DNA of 64,000 nucleotides from Planctomycetia bacterium (lineage in GTDB: Bacteria; Planctomycetota; Phycisphaerae; Phycisphaerales; SM1A02). The DNA is taken from the NCBI GenBank assembly GCA_005790605.1, contig SXUI01000018.1:1-64000 (forward strand). The letters run 5' to 3'. This document shows, one piece after another, positions 51,604-59,691 of this stretch. Below the pieces are notes generated by a model. That model ran no database searches. It had not been told where the DNA came from and saw nothing but the letters and a program-made list of their open reading frames with translations. Numbering within the stretch: the stretch's first letter is position 1; every line of letters starts with the position of its first letter. The position numbers were made by a program, and so were the translations under genes.

Positions 51604-51626
51604 GCGCCCGTCCTTTGAGCGCATCC

Positions 51627-51723
51627 CTTGAGCGCTCGTGTCAGGTTTCTTGCGGCGCAGCGCCGCAAAAACACTGCACTCGCTTTGGACTCCGACCGCG
51701 CGAATGAATCGCGACGGTCGGAG
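51627..51723. repeat. Structured intergenic repeat, copy B
   Basis: A 97-base element collinear with copy A. Hairpin 1 is GCGGCG-CAG-CGCCGC and hairpin 2 is CTCCGACCG-CGCGA-ATGAA-TCGCG-A-CGGTCGGAG. Stem bases differ from copy A on both sides so that pairing is kept. Confidence 0.8.
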
Positions 51724-51785
51724 ATCGGGCTCAGTTCGTCCATCGAGCATGAGCGAAGACGCGTCCCTGCAGGCGTCCCATTCAC

Positions 51786-51840
51786 TCGCGGCGCAGCGCC
51801 GCAAAAACACTGCACTCGCTTTGGACTCCGGCCGCGCGAG
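51786..51840. repeat. Structured intergenic repeat, partial copy C
   Basis: The 52-base core 51788-51839 matches copy B 51652-51703 with one substitution (A to G in hairpin 2). It lacks the CTTGAGCGCTCG lead and the right arm of hairpin 2, which is replaced by sequence like the tail of the terminator at 51563-51603. Confidence 0.75.
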
Positions 51841-52050
51841 GGCTTGCTTTTGCGTTTGCCGCAAGCCAGAGCCCTTTCAGGGCATCCACTTACGCCGTGC
51901 AGATGCTATGCATTTCCTCATGAATTTCTTCCGTTCTTCTCGCTTTGCGTGAACCGTGAGATACCTTCTCCGCGTAACGACTCGCTTTCGCGATCGTCGT
52001 GTCAGTTCAAGTTACTCGCACTTCTCTCGACAGTTCACAGGAGCATAATT
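51841..52050 (+). other. Leader region of the dockerin-tailed protein
   Basis: No gene is supported. The region opens with a 7-bp hairpin GGCTTGC...GCAAGCC (51841-51867), likely a rebuilt terminator-like structure. It ends with ACAGGAGC, the ribosome site of the GTG at 52051. An open frame through the repeats into the next gene is explained by absence of stops, not by coding. Confidence 0.45.
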
Positions 52051-53436
52051 GTGAAGACTAGCCTCACGCTTGGCGGATTACTTCTCGGTGGCGTCGCCAT
52101 TTTCCTTGGTCAAGTTGACGCCACTGCCGGCACTGGCAAGGGCGATGGCGGGACTGCATCGGTCGGCGCGGATGTGATCGTCGGTGCGATTCCTGATGTG
52201 ACTTCGTACGGCGCTGTCGGTGGCATCCGAGCGTATGCGTTCGGCACCACGAGCTGCAACATTGGTACCGCGCAGCTGAACTGGTACGCATCACCCAATG
52301 TGAACCACCCATACATCCCCATGGGAATGTATCGCGTCGAAGCTGGTCGCATCGAGCAGATCGGTATGTCTTGGGGTAAGCATGGTTACTGCGCGCTCCA
52401 ACAGAATCTCTGCGGAACATGCACGCCCGCAGGCGGCGGTTGCCCATCGCTGCTCGGCGTCGGCTGCTCCGATCCATACACCTCGAGCCTCAATGGTTCG
52501 CAAGGCGATCTCGGCACGCGCGGCGAAGTGAACGGCGCGACTGGCGCATTCCCAGGCACGCCAAACGCTGGCATGCCATCCGCTGCGGCAACCATCGGTC
52601 GTCGTCTCCAAGTCGCGCAAGCGGACTTGAATACGACGACGCACCCAGGCGCGATCTTCATCGCTGAAGGTCAATACATCCACCCACAAGACGCGCTCGC
52701 GCTCAATGACAACAACAACGCTTCATGGCGCTCTTTCACGGTGAATCAGTCCACTTGGGCTGTGACCCTCACGGGTGCAACGAATCAGCAGAAGCCCGCG
52801 ATCGAAGCTTGGCGCGTCTATAACGCCGCTGTGACGACGGTCAATGTGGACATCATCAACGATGGCCGCATGATCGTCGGCTTCTATGTGCGCGACAACG
52901 GAAACGGGACCTATCGCTACGAGTACGCGGTGCAAAACCTCAACTCACATCGTGCGGGTCAATCGTTCTCCGTGCCGATTCCTGCTGGCGTGACCGTGAC
53001 GGGCGCAGGCTTCCACGATGTGGCGTATCACTCGGGTGATGCGACGGTCGGAACCGATTGGACATCCTCGGTTGCTGGTGGTGCAATCACTTGGTCGAGC
53101 CAAACCTACGCGCAGAATGTCAACGCGAACGCGCTGAAGTTCTCAACGCTCTACAACTTCTGGTTCGACGCGAACACTGCGCCAACTTCAGCGAATGCGA
53201 CCATCGGACTCTTCCGAGCTGGTGCAGCAGGCGATCCAACCTCCGTCGTTGCGGCGGTCAAGGCGCCAGGTGCACCTGCCGTGACATTCGGCGATCTCAA
53301 CGGCGACGGAATCGTCGACGGCGCAGACCTCGCGATGCTCCTCAACAACTGGGGCGGCTCGGGCGTGGGCGACCTCGATGCGAACGGCATCGTCGACGCC
53401 GCGGACATCGCTGCCATGCTGAACGCTTGGTCTTGA
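52051..53436 (+). CDS. Secreted protein with C-terminal dockerin-like EF-hand pair
   Basis: The GTG start with AGGAG upstream gives 461 residues. A signal peptide (LTLGGLLLGGVAIFLGQVDA) leads into a beta-rich domain (VIVGAIPDVTSYGAVGGIRA, FGTTSCNIGTAQLNWYASPN, NVDIINDGRMIVGFYVRDNG, YRYEYAVQNLNSHRAGQSF), with a six-Cys cluster around CALQQNLCGTCTPAGGGCPS. The last about 48 residues hold two calcium-loop repeats, GDLNGDGIVDGADLAMLLNN and GDLDANGIVDAADIAAMLNA, in the dockerin type I pattern. In planctomycetes such tails are common and probably mediate assembly or surface attachment rather than cellulosomes. No enzymatic domain was recognised. Confidence 0.75.
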   Translation: MKTSLTLGGLLLGGVAIFLGQVDATAGTGKGDGGTASVGADVIVGAIPDVTSYGAVGGIRAYAFGTTSCNIGTAQLNWYASPNVNHPYIPMGMYRVEAGRIEQIGMSWGKHGYCALQQNLCGTCTPAGGGCPSLLGVGCSDPYTSSLNGSQGDLGTRGEVNGATGAFPGTPNAGMPSAAATIGRRLQVAQADLNTTTHPGAIFIAEGQYIHPQDALALNDNNNASWRSFTVNQSTWAVTLTGATNQQKPAIEAWRVYNAAVTTVNVDIINDGRMIVGFYVRDNGNGTYRYEYAVQNLNSHRAGQSFSVPIPAGVTVTGAGFHDVAYHSGDATVGTDWTSSVAGGAITWSSQTYAQNVNANALKFSTLYNFWFDANTAPTSANATIGLFRAGAAGDPTSVVAAVKAPGAPAVTFGDLNGDGIVDGADLAMLLNNWGGSGVGDLDANGIVDAADIAAMLNAWS

Positions 53437-53518
53437 TCTGTCGGATGTCGACGGAAACCGGCGCTTCCCACCGAAGTGACCGAAAACTTCCGCCGATCAG
53501 TACATACAGTTGAAACCT

Positions 53519-53556
53519 CCGAGGCCTGGCTTCTTCACGCCAGGCCTCGGCTTCTT
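53519..53556 (+). terminator. Terminator after the dockerin-tailed protein
   Basis: A 12-bp perfect stem (CCGAGGCCTGGC with GCCAGGCCTCGG), 8-base loop, followed by CTTCTT. It lies 82 bases after the stop at 53436. Confidence 0.8.
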
Positions 53557-53660
53557 CGCAACCGCGGTGACCTGCGTTGCGAACATGCGCCATCCAAGCG
53601 CCGTAGGGCGTGCGGAGGCAGCCGCTGCAGCGTCCATGACTCCTCAGAGCAGATTGCAAC

Positions 53661-56009
53661 ATGAAAACTTCCACCACTCTTTCCGCGTTCTTGCTTCCAC
53701 TCACGCTCGCGGCAACGACTGCGCTTGGGAGCGCGGCGCCTTCCATCGCTCCACCGAAGGGCGGCGGCAATACCGGAACGAAGCGCACGCAGGCTGAAGC
53801 GCCGAAAGCGGATACGACGCTCGTCATCCCGAGTTTGTCGCAGTTCACGGTGAGCGACCTTGCCGTACCGACTGGTGTTCCCGAATTCGTCGAGATCGTC
53901 GTGACGCTCGACGGGCAAATGGAGACGCTCCGCTTGCAGCGCACAAGCATGCGAAGCGCGCATGCGAAACTGATTCTGGATGAAGGCGCTCAAGGGATGC
54001 GGGAAGTCCCGCTTCCACCGGCGCGCACATACCGCGGAACACTCGCCTCAAATCTCGATGTTCGCGTCGCTGCGAGTGTGATCGACGGCAAGCTCTGGGC
54101 GATGATCGACGCTGTGGATGGCACTTGGTTCGTGCAGCCCTTGAGCGACTTCGTTGCAGGATCGCGACCGCAGTCACATGTCGCCTATCGACACGATCAT
54201 GTGCTCCCGCTCGAAGGCTCTTGCGGAACGGATAACGCGAATCTCTCACTGCCTGACTGGGTCACCGATGGTTTCGATCCTGGCGCTGACGGCGATCCAT
54301 CGATCAATGGCGACGGCGGGATTGCCGGAACGACGCCATTTGTCGCGGAAATCGCTTTCGACGCGGACTACGAGTTTTTCCAGAAGAACGGGAACAGCGC
54401 GACCAACACGGTGAATGACATTGAGAATGTCATGAACAATGTGTCGTTCGTGTACGACCGAGATGTCAACATCAGCTACGAGTACACGACCTTTGTGGTC
54501 CGCACGACAACGACCGATCCATACACAACAAGCGTCATGACCGACCTCCTGTGCGAGTTCCGTCAGAAGTGGATCACCGCACCCGAGAATGGAATCGCGC
54601 GGGATGTCGCGCAGTTGTTCACTGGAAAGACGATCACTGGAAGCGTGATTGGGCTCGCGTGGCTCGGCGTCACTTGCAACCAAGCTGGCTCAGACTGCTC
54701 CGGCGCCGGAAACCTCGCGTTCAGCGCAGTCGAGAGTCGCTTCACAACCAACAGTGACTACCGCACCTCGCTCTCCGCGCACGAACTCGGGCATAACTGG
54801 GACGCGCTGCATTGCGACGGATCATCGCCTTGCAACATCATGTGTTCGGGCATCAATGGATGCAATGGAACCACCGGCGCAAACCTCAAGTTCAGTCCGG
54901 TATCGCAAACCCAGATCATCGCGTACCGAGACAGTGTCGCGTGCGATTACGCGCTCCCTGCACCCCTATCGCTACCGTTCTTGGATCAGATGAATGGCAC
55001 GGGGATCGATGCCACCAAATGGCTCTTCAATGATGGCGGACAGACATCGCCGGCTGCCACCAACGAACCATCCGCTGCTCGATCGCTCAACCTCGATTCG
55101 GTGAGCACCGGCGAGTACGACGATGATGAGATTCGTTCGAACTTCATGCTCCTGTCTGGCATCACGGTCCCAGTGGTCTTGAGCTACTACACGGAGTATG
55201 TGACTGTCGAAGCAGGCAAGACGCTCACGGTCGAGTATTTCAACAACACGAACGATTGGGTTGCGCTAAACACGATTACGAGCACCGGCGGAACGCAGTC
55301 TTCGTTCACACGGTGGGAACACACGCTGCCCGCGGCCGCGAAGCACAACAAGTTCCGCTTGCGGTTCCGCACCAATGGCGACAACTTTGACGACGAGTGG
55401 TTCATCGACGACATCCAAATCATTGCTGGCACTCCACCCACCAACGATGAATGCACTGGCGCGACGGTGCTGCTTGCGGACGGCATCGTCCCCTTTGACA
55501 CAACCTATGCGACCAATAGCGCGCTGACGCTCCCTGTGTCTTGCAACGAGGGAAGCGGAACAACCGTCGCAAGCGATGTGTGGTTCACTTACATTCCAAC
55601 CTGCACCGGGACGGCGACCATCACGACTTGCGGACTCGCTGGTTTCGATACACGCATCGCGGCGTACTTGGCACAGTGCCCACCGAGCGGCGCGCTCATC
55701 GCCTGCAGCGATAATGGCGCGGGCTGTCCCAACGGGACATCCTCGATGTCCTTCGCGACGACCCTCGGCATGCCCGTCTACATCCGCGTTGGCGGCGCGA
55801 CCGGGGGTGGCAGCGGAAACATGAGCATCTCTTGCAATCCAACTCCTCCGCCGTGCCAAGGCGATCTTGACGGCAACGGAACTGTCGATGGCGCGGATCT
55901 CACGACCGTCCTGAATGGATGGGGAACCGCCAGCGGCGACCTCGATGGCAACGGCATGGTCGATGCAGCAGACATCACACTCATCTTGAACGCATGGGGA
56001 CCGTGCTGA
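53661..56009 (+). CDS. Secreted metzincin-type zinc metallopeptidase with dockerin-like tail
   Basis: The 782-residue protein has a signal peptide (about 1-26), an N-terminal prodomain-like region (to about 220) and a reprolysin-like catalytic domain. The zinc site H374-E-L-G-H378-N-W-D-A-L-H384 and a Met-turn (NIM394C) fit the metzincin plan, though the usual Gly before the third His is missing. After the catalytic domain come a beta-sandwich (about 440-590) with DNFDDEWFIDDIQII, a further domain with TNDECTGATVLLADG and FDTRIAAYLAQCP (a pattern common in planctomycete secreted proteins), and a C-terminal pair GDLDGNGTVDGADLTTVLNG and GDLDGNGMVDAADITLILNA. It should cleave proteins outside the cell. 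Confidence 0.85.
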   Translation: MKTSTTLSAFLLPLTLAATTALGSAAPSIAPPKGGGNTGTKRTQAEAPKADTTLVIPSLSQFTVSDLAVPTGVPEFVEIVVTLDGQMETLRLQRTSMRSAHAKLILDEGAQGMREVPLPPARTYRGTLASNLDVRVAASVIDGKLWAMIDAVDGTWFVQPLSDFVAGSRPQSHVAYRHDHVLPLEGSCGTDNANLSLPDWVTDGFDPGADGDPSINGDGGIAGTTPFVAEIAFDADYEFFQKNGNSATNTVNDIENVMNNVSFVYDRDVNISYEYTTFVVRTTTTDPYTTSVMTDLLCEFRQKWITAPENGIARDVAQLFTGKTITGSVIGLAWLGVTCNQAGSDCSGAGNLAFSAVESRFTTNSDYRTSLSAHELGHNWDALHCDGSSPCNIMCSGINGCNGTTGANLKFSPVSQTQIIAYRDSVACDYALPAPLSLPFLDQMNGTGIDATKWLFNDGGQTSPAATNEPSAARSLNLDSVSTGEYDDDEIRSNFMLLSGITVPVVLSYYTEYVTVEAGKTLTVEYFNNTNDWVALNTITSTGGTQSSFTRWEHTLPAAAKHNKFRLRFRTNGDNFDDEWFIDDIQIIAGTPPTNDECTGATVLLADGIVPFDTTYATNSALTLPVSCNEGSGTTVASDVWFTYIPTCTGTATITTCGLAGFDTRIAAYLAQCPPSGALIACSDNGAGCPNGTSSMSFATTLGMPVYIRVGGATGGGSGNMSISCNPTPPPCQGDLDGNGTVDGADLTTVLNGWGTASGDLDGNGMVDAADITLILNAWGPC

Positions 56010-56035
56010 GCGACGGGCTCACCCGCTTCCTTCAA

Positions 56036-56815
56036 TCATGAGCTTGAACTGCCCGAGTCACTCGATTCGGGCGGTTCGTTTTTGGCGGGTTCAGTGGCGT
56101 CCGCCGCAGGAAGTTGCAACGACTGCTCCTCGCCACCGTCGATCCGAACTTTGGTGAGGCGTGAGGTCGGCATCATCGAACCGATCTCTGGCACGAGTTT
56201 CGTTCGAACGCTTCCAGAGACCGACTTACCTCCGTCGAAGCGGAAGACGACCTCCCAATGAAAACTCGGTTCGAACACCGAACCGATGGGCTCCGACGAA
56301 ACAACGGAAGTGCTCTCGAGCGCGCCGTATCGAGCGCGAACCGCATCGGCGAAGGCCCTTCGCGCCGACGCATCCACTCCTGCCGCGCCGACCTCAAACA
56401 GAGCGTTCGCTCGCGTTTCAAGGGCTTGGGGCTCTGCCGTCGCGCTGCCCTCACGCAAGAGTGCGGCGACGCCTTCGCTCATCTGGGACTCGTACTCGTC
56501 CAGCGTGGAGAACGCGAAGTTCTGAAGAGCGAGAGAAGTGACGATCCCAAAGCAACCCAACACGATCCCACTCACGGCAAAGTTCTTGCCGCGCATGACG
56601 CCATCCGATCGCCGAATGCGTTCACTTGCGATGAAACCGAGCATCACCGCTGCTGCGGCGGCAGGGATCGCACAGCAGCCGACGATCGACAAACTGAACG
56701 ACGCGACGGCGAGGCGGCTCAGACGGGGACGGAGTACTGGTGGTCGCGTAGAGGCATCCGGAGCTGTCGCTCGCTCTGAGAGCTTTGATTGATCGCCGCT
56801 GGATGGCAGGTCCAT
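56036..56815 (-). CDS. DUF4190-like membrane protein with extracytoplasmic C-terminal domain
   Basis: The ATG at 56815 gives 259 residues and has a TACATT hexamer 7 bases upstream. Residues about 35-100 match the DUF4190 type: two membrane helices ([20 protein letters not shown] and [20 protein letters not shown]) flanking [15 protein letters not shown]. The following 150 residues form a soluble domain of unknown role, ending in an acidic/Ser tail ([10 protein letters not shown]). It is divergent from murD with about 100 bases between the starts. Confidence 0.75.
   Translation of the reverse strand: MDLPSSGDQSKLSERATAPDASTRPPVLRPRLSRLAVASFSLSIVGCCAIPAAAAAVMLGFIASERIRRSDGVMRGKNFAVSGIVLGCFGIVTSLALQNFAFSTLDEYESQMSEGVAALLREGSATAEPQALETRANALFEVGAAGVDASARRAFADAVRARYGALESTSVVSSEPIGSVFEPSFHWEVVFRFDGGKSVSGSVRTKLVPEIGSMMPTSRLTKVRIDGGEEQSLQLPAADATEPAKNEPPESSDSGSSSS
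56046..56083 (+). terminator. Terminator of the metallopeptidase gene, inside the end of the opposite gene
   Basis: Stem GAACTGCCCGA with TCGGGCGGTTC (one G-U), 10-base loop, then GTTTTT on the plus strand. It lies within the last codons of the converging DUF4190-like gene. Confidence 0.7.
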
Positions 56816-56822
56816 GCGGACG

Positions 56823-56828
56823 AATGTA
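56823..56828 (-). promoter_or_regulatory. Candidate -10 element (TACATT) of a leaderless promoter
   Basis: TACATT on the minus strand ends 7 bases before ATG 56815. The same hexamer at the same spacing precedes the genes at 347 and 32457. Confidence 0.45.
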
Positions 56829-56903
56829 CCGCAGAGCATGATCCAAACACGCGCGCAAGCCCTGAGGCATCGCGAATCGCCGAGCAATGCAGTGCATCAT
56901 GGG

Positions 56904-56909
56904 TACACT
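56904..56909 (+). promoter_or_regulatory. Candidate -10 element (TACACT) of a leaderless murD promoter
   Basis: TACACT is followed by 6 bases and GTG 56916, in frame with murD. This is the main argument for that start codon. Confidence 0.4.
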
Positions 56910-56915
56910 TGCTTC

Positions 56916-58364
56916 GTGCAAGGAAGCCACGCCGGAATCCTCTCTCCAACAAGTTTGACGACGATCCCTTCCGGAGCATCGCTTCGGAATTGGCTGCAGA
57001 ACAAGCGTGTGACGGTCATGGGGCTCGGACAGTTCGGCGGAGGGGCGAGTGTCACGCGCTACCTCGTTGAGCATGGCGCGCGCGTGCTGCTGACGGATAC
57101 TGAATCTGCAGAAAAACTCGCAGAGTCCGTCGCGAGCCTCAGTGACCTCGTCGAAGGTGGATCACTCTCATTTGAGCTTGGCGGACATACCACCCGCCAG
57201 TTCACCGATACGGACCTCGTGATCGTGAACCCCGCGGTACGCACGCCGTGGAGCAACACCTTCGTGCGCGCCGCGATGGACGCACAAGTCCCGATCGCGA
57301 CGGAGATCGAACTGACGATTCGCGCATTCCAAGCGCGCGGCGTGACCAACTTCGTCGGCGTGACCGGCAGTGCCGGAAAGAGCACAACAAGCGCGATGAC
57401 CGAAGCCGCGATTCGCGCGGGACTCACTGCGGCGTGCGCTCGCGGCGCCGTGCACTTCGGTGGAAACATTGGCGGGTCCTTACTTGCCGCGAGTGCATCC
57501 GCCAGCGCAGAGGATGTGGTGATTCTCGAACTGTCAAGCGCGATGCTGTGGTGGCTTGGCGAATCGCTCCGTTGGTCGCCAAGCGTTGCGGGATTGACGA
57601 ATGTGCTTCCAAATCACTTAGATTGGCACGGCTCATTCGAACACTACGCACATTCGAAGTCGAGGCTTCGCGCGTTTCAGTCGGAGGATCAGCGCGATCG
57701 CTTCGTGACACACTTCGAAGGCGACGCGCGAGAAGCGGAGTCGCTCGCAATGGGGATATCGCCGTGGTGGCGACAGAGTGATGCGCCGCAGACCGCGCGC
57801 CCGGCGACATCCGTGCTGCGCTCATGCCTTCCCGGTGCGCACAACCAACGCAATGCAGCACTTGCGATTGACATTGCGATCCTCGCGCTTGAGCGCATGC
57901 GTATCGAGCCGATTGTCGAAGCAATCGTGCGCGCGGCAGAGGCATTTTGTGGCCTTCCTCATCGATTGCAATTCGTCGCAGAAATCAACGGCGTTCGCTA
58001 CTACAACGACAGCAAATCGACGACGGTGGAATCTGCGTTCCTTGCGATTGACGCCTTCGACGATGCGACTCGCGTGCATCTGATTGCAGGCGGTTACGAC
58101 AAGAAGGTCGATCTCTCGGCAATCGCCGCACTTGCGCCGAAACTCGCAGGGCTCTACGCCATCGGGGCGACGGCGGAGATGATCGCATCCCAAGGAGGCG
58201 TGCGGTGTGGAACGCTTGACGCGGCTTTCGAACGCGCGAGACTCAATGCTTGCGCAGGCGACATCGTCTTACTTTCGCCAGCCTGCGCGAGTTGGGATCA
58301 ATTCACAAACTACGAAGCGCGTGGCATGCGTTTTTGTGAGCTGGTGCGCCTGTGCAGCGGGTGA
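56916..58364 (+). CDS. murD: UDP-N-acetylmuramoyl-L-alanine--D-glutamate ligase
   Basis: About 482 residues. [20 protein letters not shown] (UDP-binding start), [20 protein letters not shown] (ATP P-loop), [20 protein letters not shown] (where MurD usually has ELSSFQL), [66 protein letters not shown] and [10 protein letters not shown] identify MurD, which adds D-Glu to the peptidoglycan precursor. The start is uncertain: GTG 56916 fits a leaderless promoter, TTG 56955 and ATG 56838 are alternatives. No other mur gene is adjacent. Confidence 0.93.
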   Translation: MQGSHAGILSPTSLTTIPSGASLRNWLQNKRVTVMGLGQFGGGASVTRYLVEHGARVLLTDTESAEKLAESVASLSDLVEGGSLSFELGGHTTRQFTDTDLVIVNPAVRTPWSNTFVRAAMDAQVPIATEIELTIRAFQARGVTNFVGVTGSAGKSTTSAMTEAAIRAGLTAACARGAVHFGGNIGGSLLAASASASAEDVVILELSSAMLWWLGESLRWSPSVAGLTNVLPNHLDWHGSFEHYAHSKSRLRAFQSEDQRDRFVTHFEGDAREAESLAMGISPWWRQSDAPQTARPATSVLRSCLPGAHNQRNAALAIDIAILALERMRIEPIVEAIVRAAEAFCGLPHRLQFVAEINGVRYYNDSKSTTVESAFLAIDAFDDATRVHLIAGGYDKKVDLSAIAALAPKLAGLYAIGATAEMIASQGGVRCGTLDAAFERARLNACAGDIVLLSPACASWDQFTNYEARGMRFCELVRLCSG

Positions 58365-58377
58365 TGCGCTGTGCGGA

Positions 58378-58893
58378 TCACTCGTACAGCGGGCGATTCT
58401 TCGAAGGCAGCGGTCCGCCTGCGGGAGTCCACCATGCTGGTGCCCCGAGCGGTGCGTCGATGCGCTGCATGTACTCCGGCGGCTCTTCAGCCCACTCCGG
58501 TGCCTTTCGAAGCGTGTAGTCGATTCGCACGCAGTCCTGTGGCGGGCATGTGAGTTGATTCGTCAACCGACCGGTTTGTGTGTCGGATTCCCAAATCGCG
58601 TACATCATGCGATCCGGTCGCGTTACGGGATCGTCGCCCTTGCCTCCGAGGAAGTTGAACGAGAGTTGCTTTCCCGGCGGGATGTCGAGCTTGAAGAACG
58701 GCTGCTCGGTGCGCGTGTCGATGAGCGTAATCGTCACCGGTTTCATCTCCGTGGAGATGTAGGTGTAACCCTGACCCGTGCCTGGGTAGTAACTTCCCGC
58801 TGGGCGGTAGCAGCCTGTCATCGTGGGGAGCAAGAGCCCACTCGAAAGCAGAACCCCTATCGCGATGGAACGGACGCGTGCGCGGTGAGACAT
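58378..58893 (-). CDS. Hypothetical lipoprotein
   Basis: The ATG at 58893 gives 171 residues with a lipoprotein signal ending L-L-P-T-M-T-G-C. The mature part begins with a Gly/Tyr-rich linker (YYPGTGQGYTYIS) and continues into a small beta-rich domain (KPVTITLIDTRTEQPFFKLD, KQLSFNFLGG). It ends with a Pro-rich tail. I recognise no family. Longer frames upstream overlap ispF and are not coding. A TACCTT hexamer lies 11 bases before the ATG. The gene converges on murD with 13 bases between stops. Confidence 0.7.
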   Translation of the reverse strand: MSHRARVRSIAIGVLLSSGLLLPTMTGCYRPAGSYYPGTGQGYTYISTEMKPVTITLIDTRTEQPFFKLDIPPGKQLSFNFLGGKGDDPVTRPDRMMYAIWESDTQTGRLTNQLTCPPQDCVRIDYTLRKAPEWAEEPPEYMQRIDAPLGAPAWWTPAGGPLPSKNRPLYE

Positions 58894-59100
58894 GTTGCGG
58901 CTCAAAGGTAGGCTCAATACTGACCCGGTGGAACGCTGACGGCATCGCGGAGGACCGAATCGTCCAGCGCTCGCCAGCACCTCATCGGTCCGGAACGGGA
59001 TACTACTTGGCACTTTCAGGGGGGTTCTCGCCTCCAGAGTCCGGCCGCCATGAATTCGGGCACAATACGGGCGCGTTTTACGAAGTTGAACGACCTCCCT

Positions 59101-59610
59101 ATGTCCATCCCCCACACGCGCATCGGACACGGTTACGACCTCCACCGGCTTGAACCAAACCAAGGGGAAGGTCGCGGGAGACCATTCGTCCTCGGCGGAG
59201 TGACGCTTGATCACACGCGGGGACCAGTGAGCCACTCCGACGGCGACGCTGTCTATCACGCGGTCGTGGATGCGGTTTTCGGCGCCCTCGCCCTGCCTGA
59301 CATTGGTCAGCAGTTTCCAGACACCGATCCCGCCAACGAGAGCGCGGACAGCGCGCGGTTCATGCTTGCAGCTCGGACCGCACTCGAACGAACGGGATAC
59401 TCCGTTGGAAACCTCGATGTCACCGTGATCTGCGAACGCCCCAAACTGTCCCCCCTCAAAGCGGAGATGGTCGCCAACATCGCTCGACTTCTCGACATCG
59501 ATACGAGCCGCGTCAACCTCAAAGGCAAGACGCATGAGGGCGTCGACGCGGTGGGAGAAGGCCGGGCGGTGGAAGTCCATGCGGTCATCCTGCTGACGCG
59601 CGGAGCCTGA
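59101..59610 (+). CDS. ispF: 2-C-methyl-D-erythritol 2,4-cyclodiphosphate synthase
   Basis: The 169-residue enzyme cyclises CDP-ME 2-phosphate in the non-mevalonate isoprenoid pathway. RIGHGYDLHRL gives the zinc ligands D13 and H15; FVLGGVTLDHTRGPVSHSDG supplies the third His and catalytic Asp; FGALALPDIGQQFPDTDP and NLDVTVICERPKLSP (flexible loop and CDP site) and INLKGKTHE-like VNLKGKTHEGVDAVGEG follow. The start is at the conserved N-terminus. It lies about 80 bases before the next gene on the same strand. Confidence 0.96.
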   Translation: MSIPHTRIGHGYDLHRLEPNQGEGRGRPFVLGGVTLDHTRGPVSHSDGDAVYHAVVDAVFGALALPDIGQQFPDTDPANESADSARFMLAARTALERTGYSVGNLDVTVICERPKLSPLKAEMVANIARLLDIDTSRVNLKGKTHEGVDAVGEGRAVEVHAVILLTRGA

Positions 59611-59691
59611 GTGCGGCCCCTCCGTCCGAGAAGGCGGGCTGCGCGGGTCGGTTCAAGCCATGGAGTACCCTGCAAGCGCGAGGAGTTTCCC

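Noticed and set aside
51628-52050. Extension of the dockerin-tailed protein upstream through the repeats
   Set aside because: The extra 141 codons simply translate repeat copies B and C. The GTG at 52051 has AGGAG and starts a normal signal peptide.
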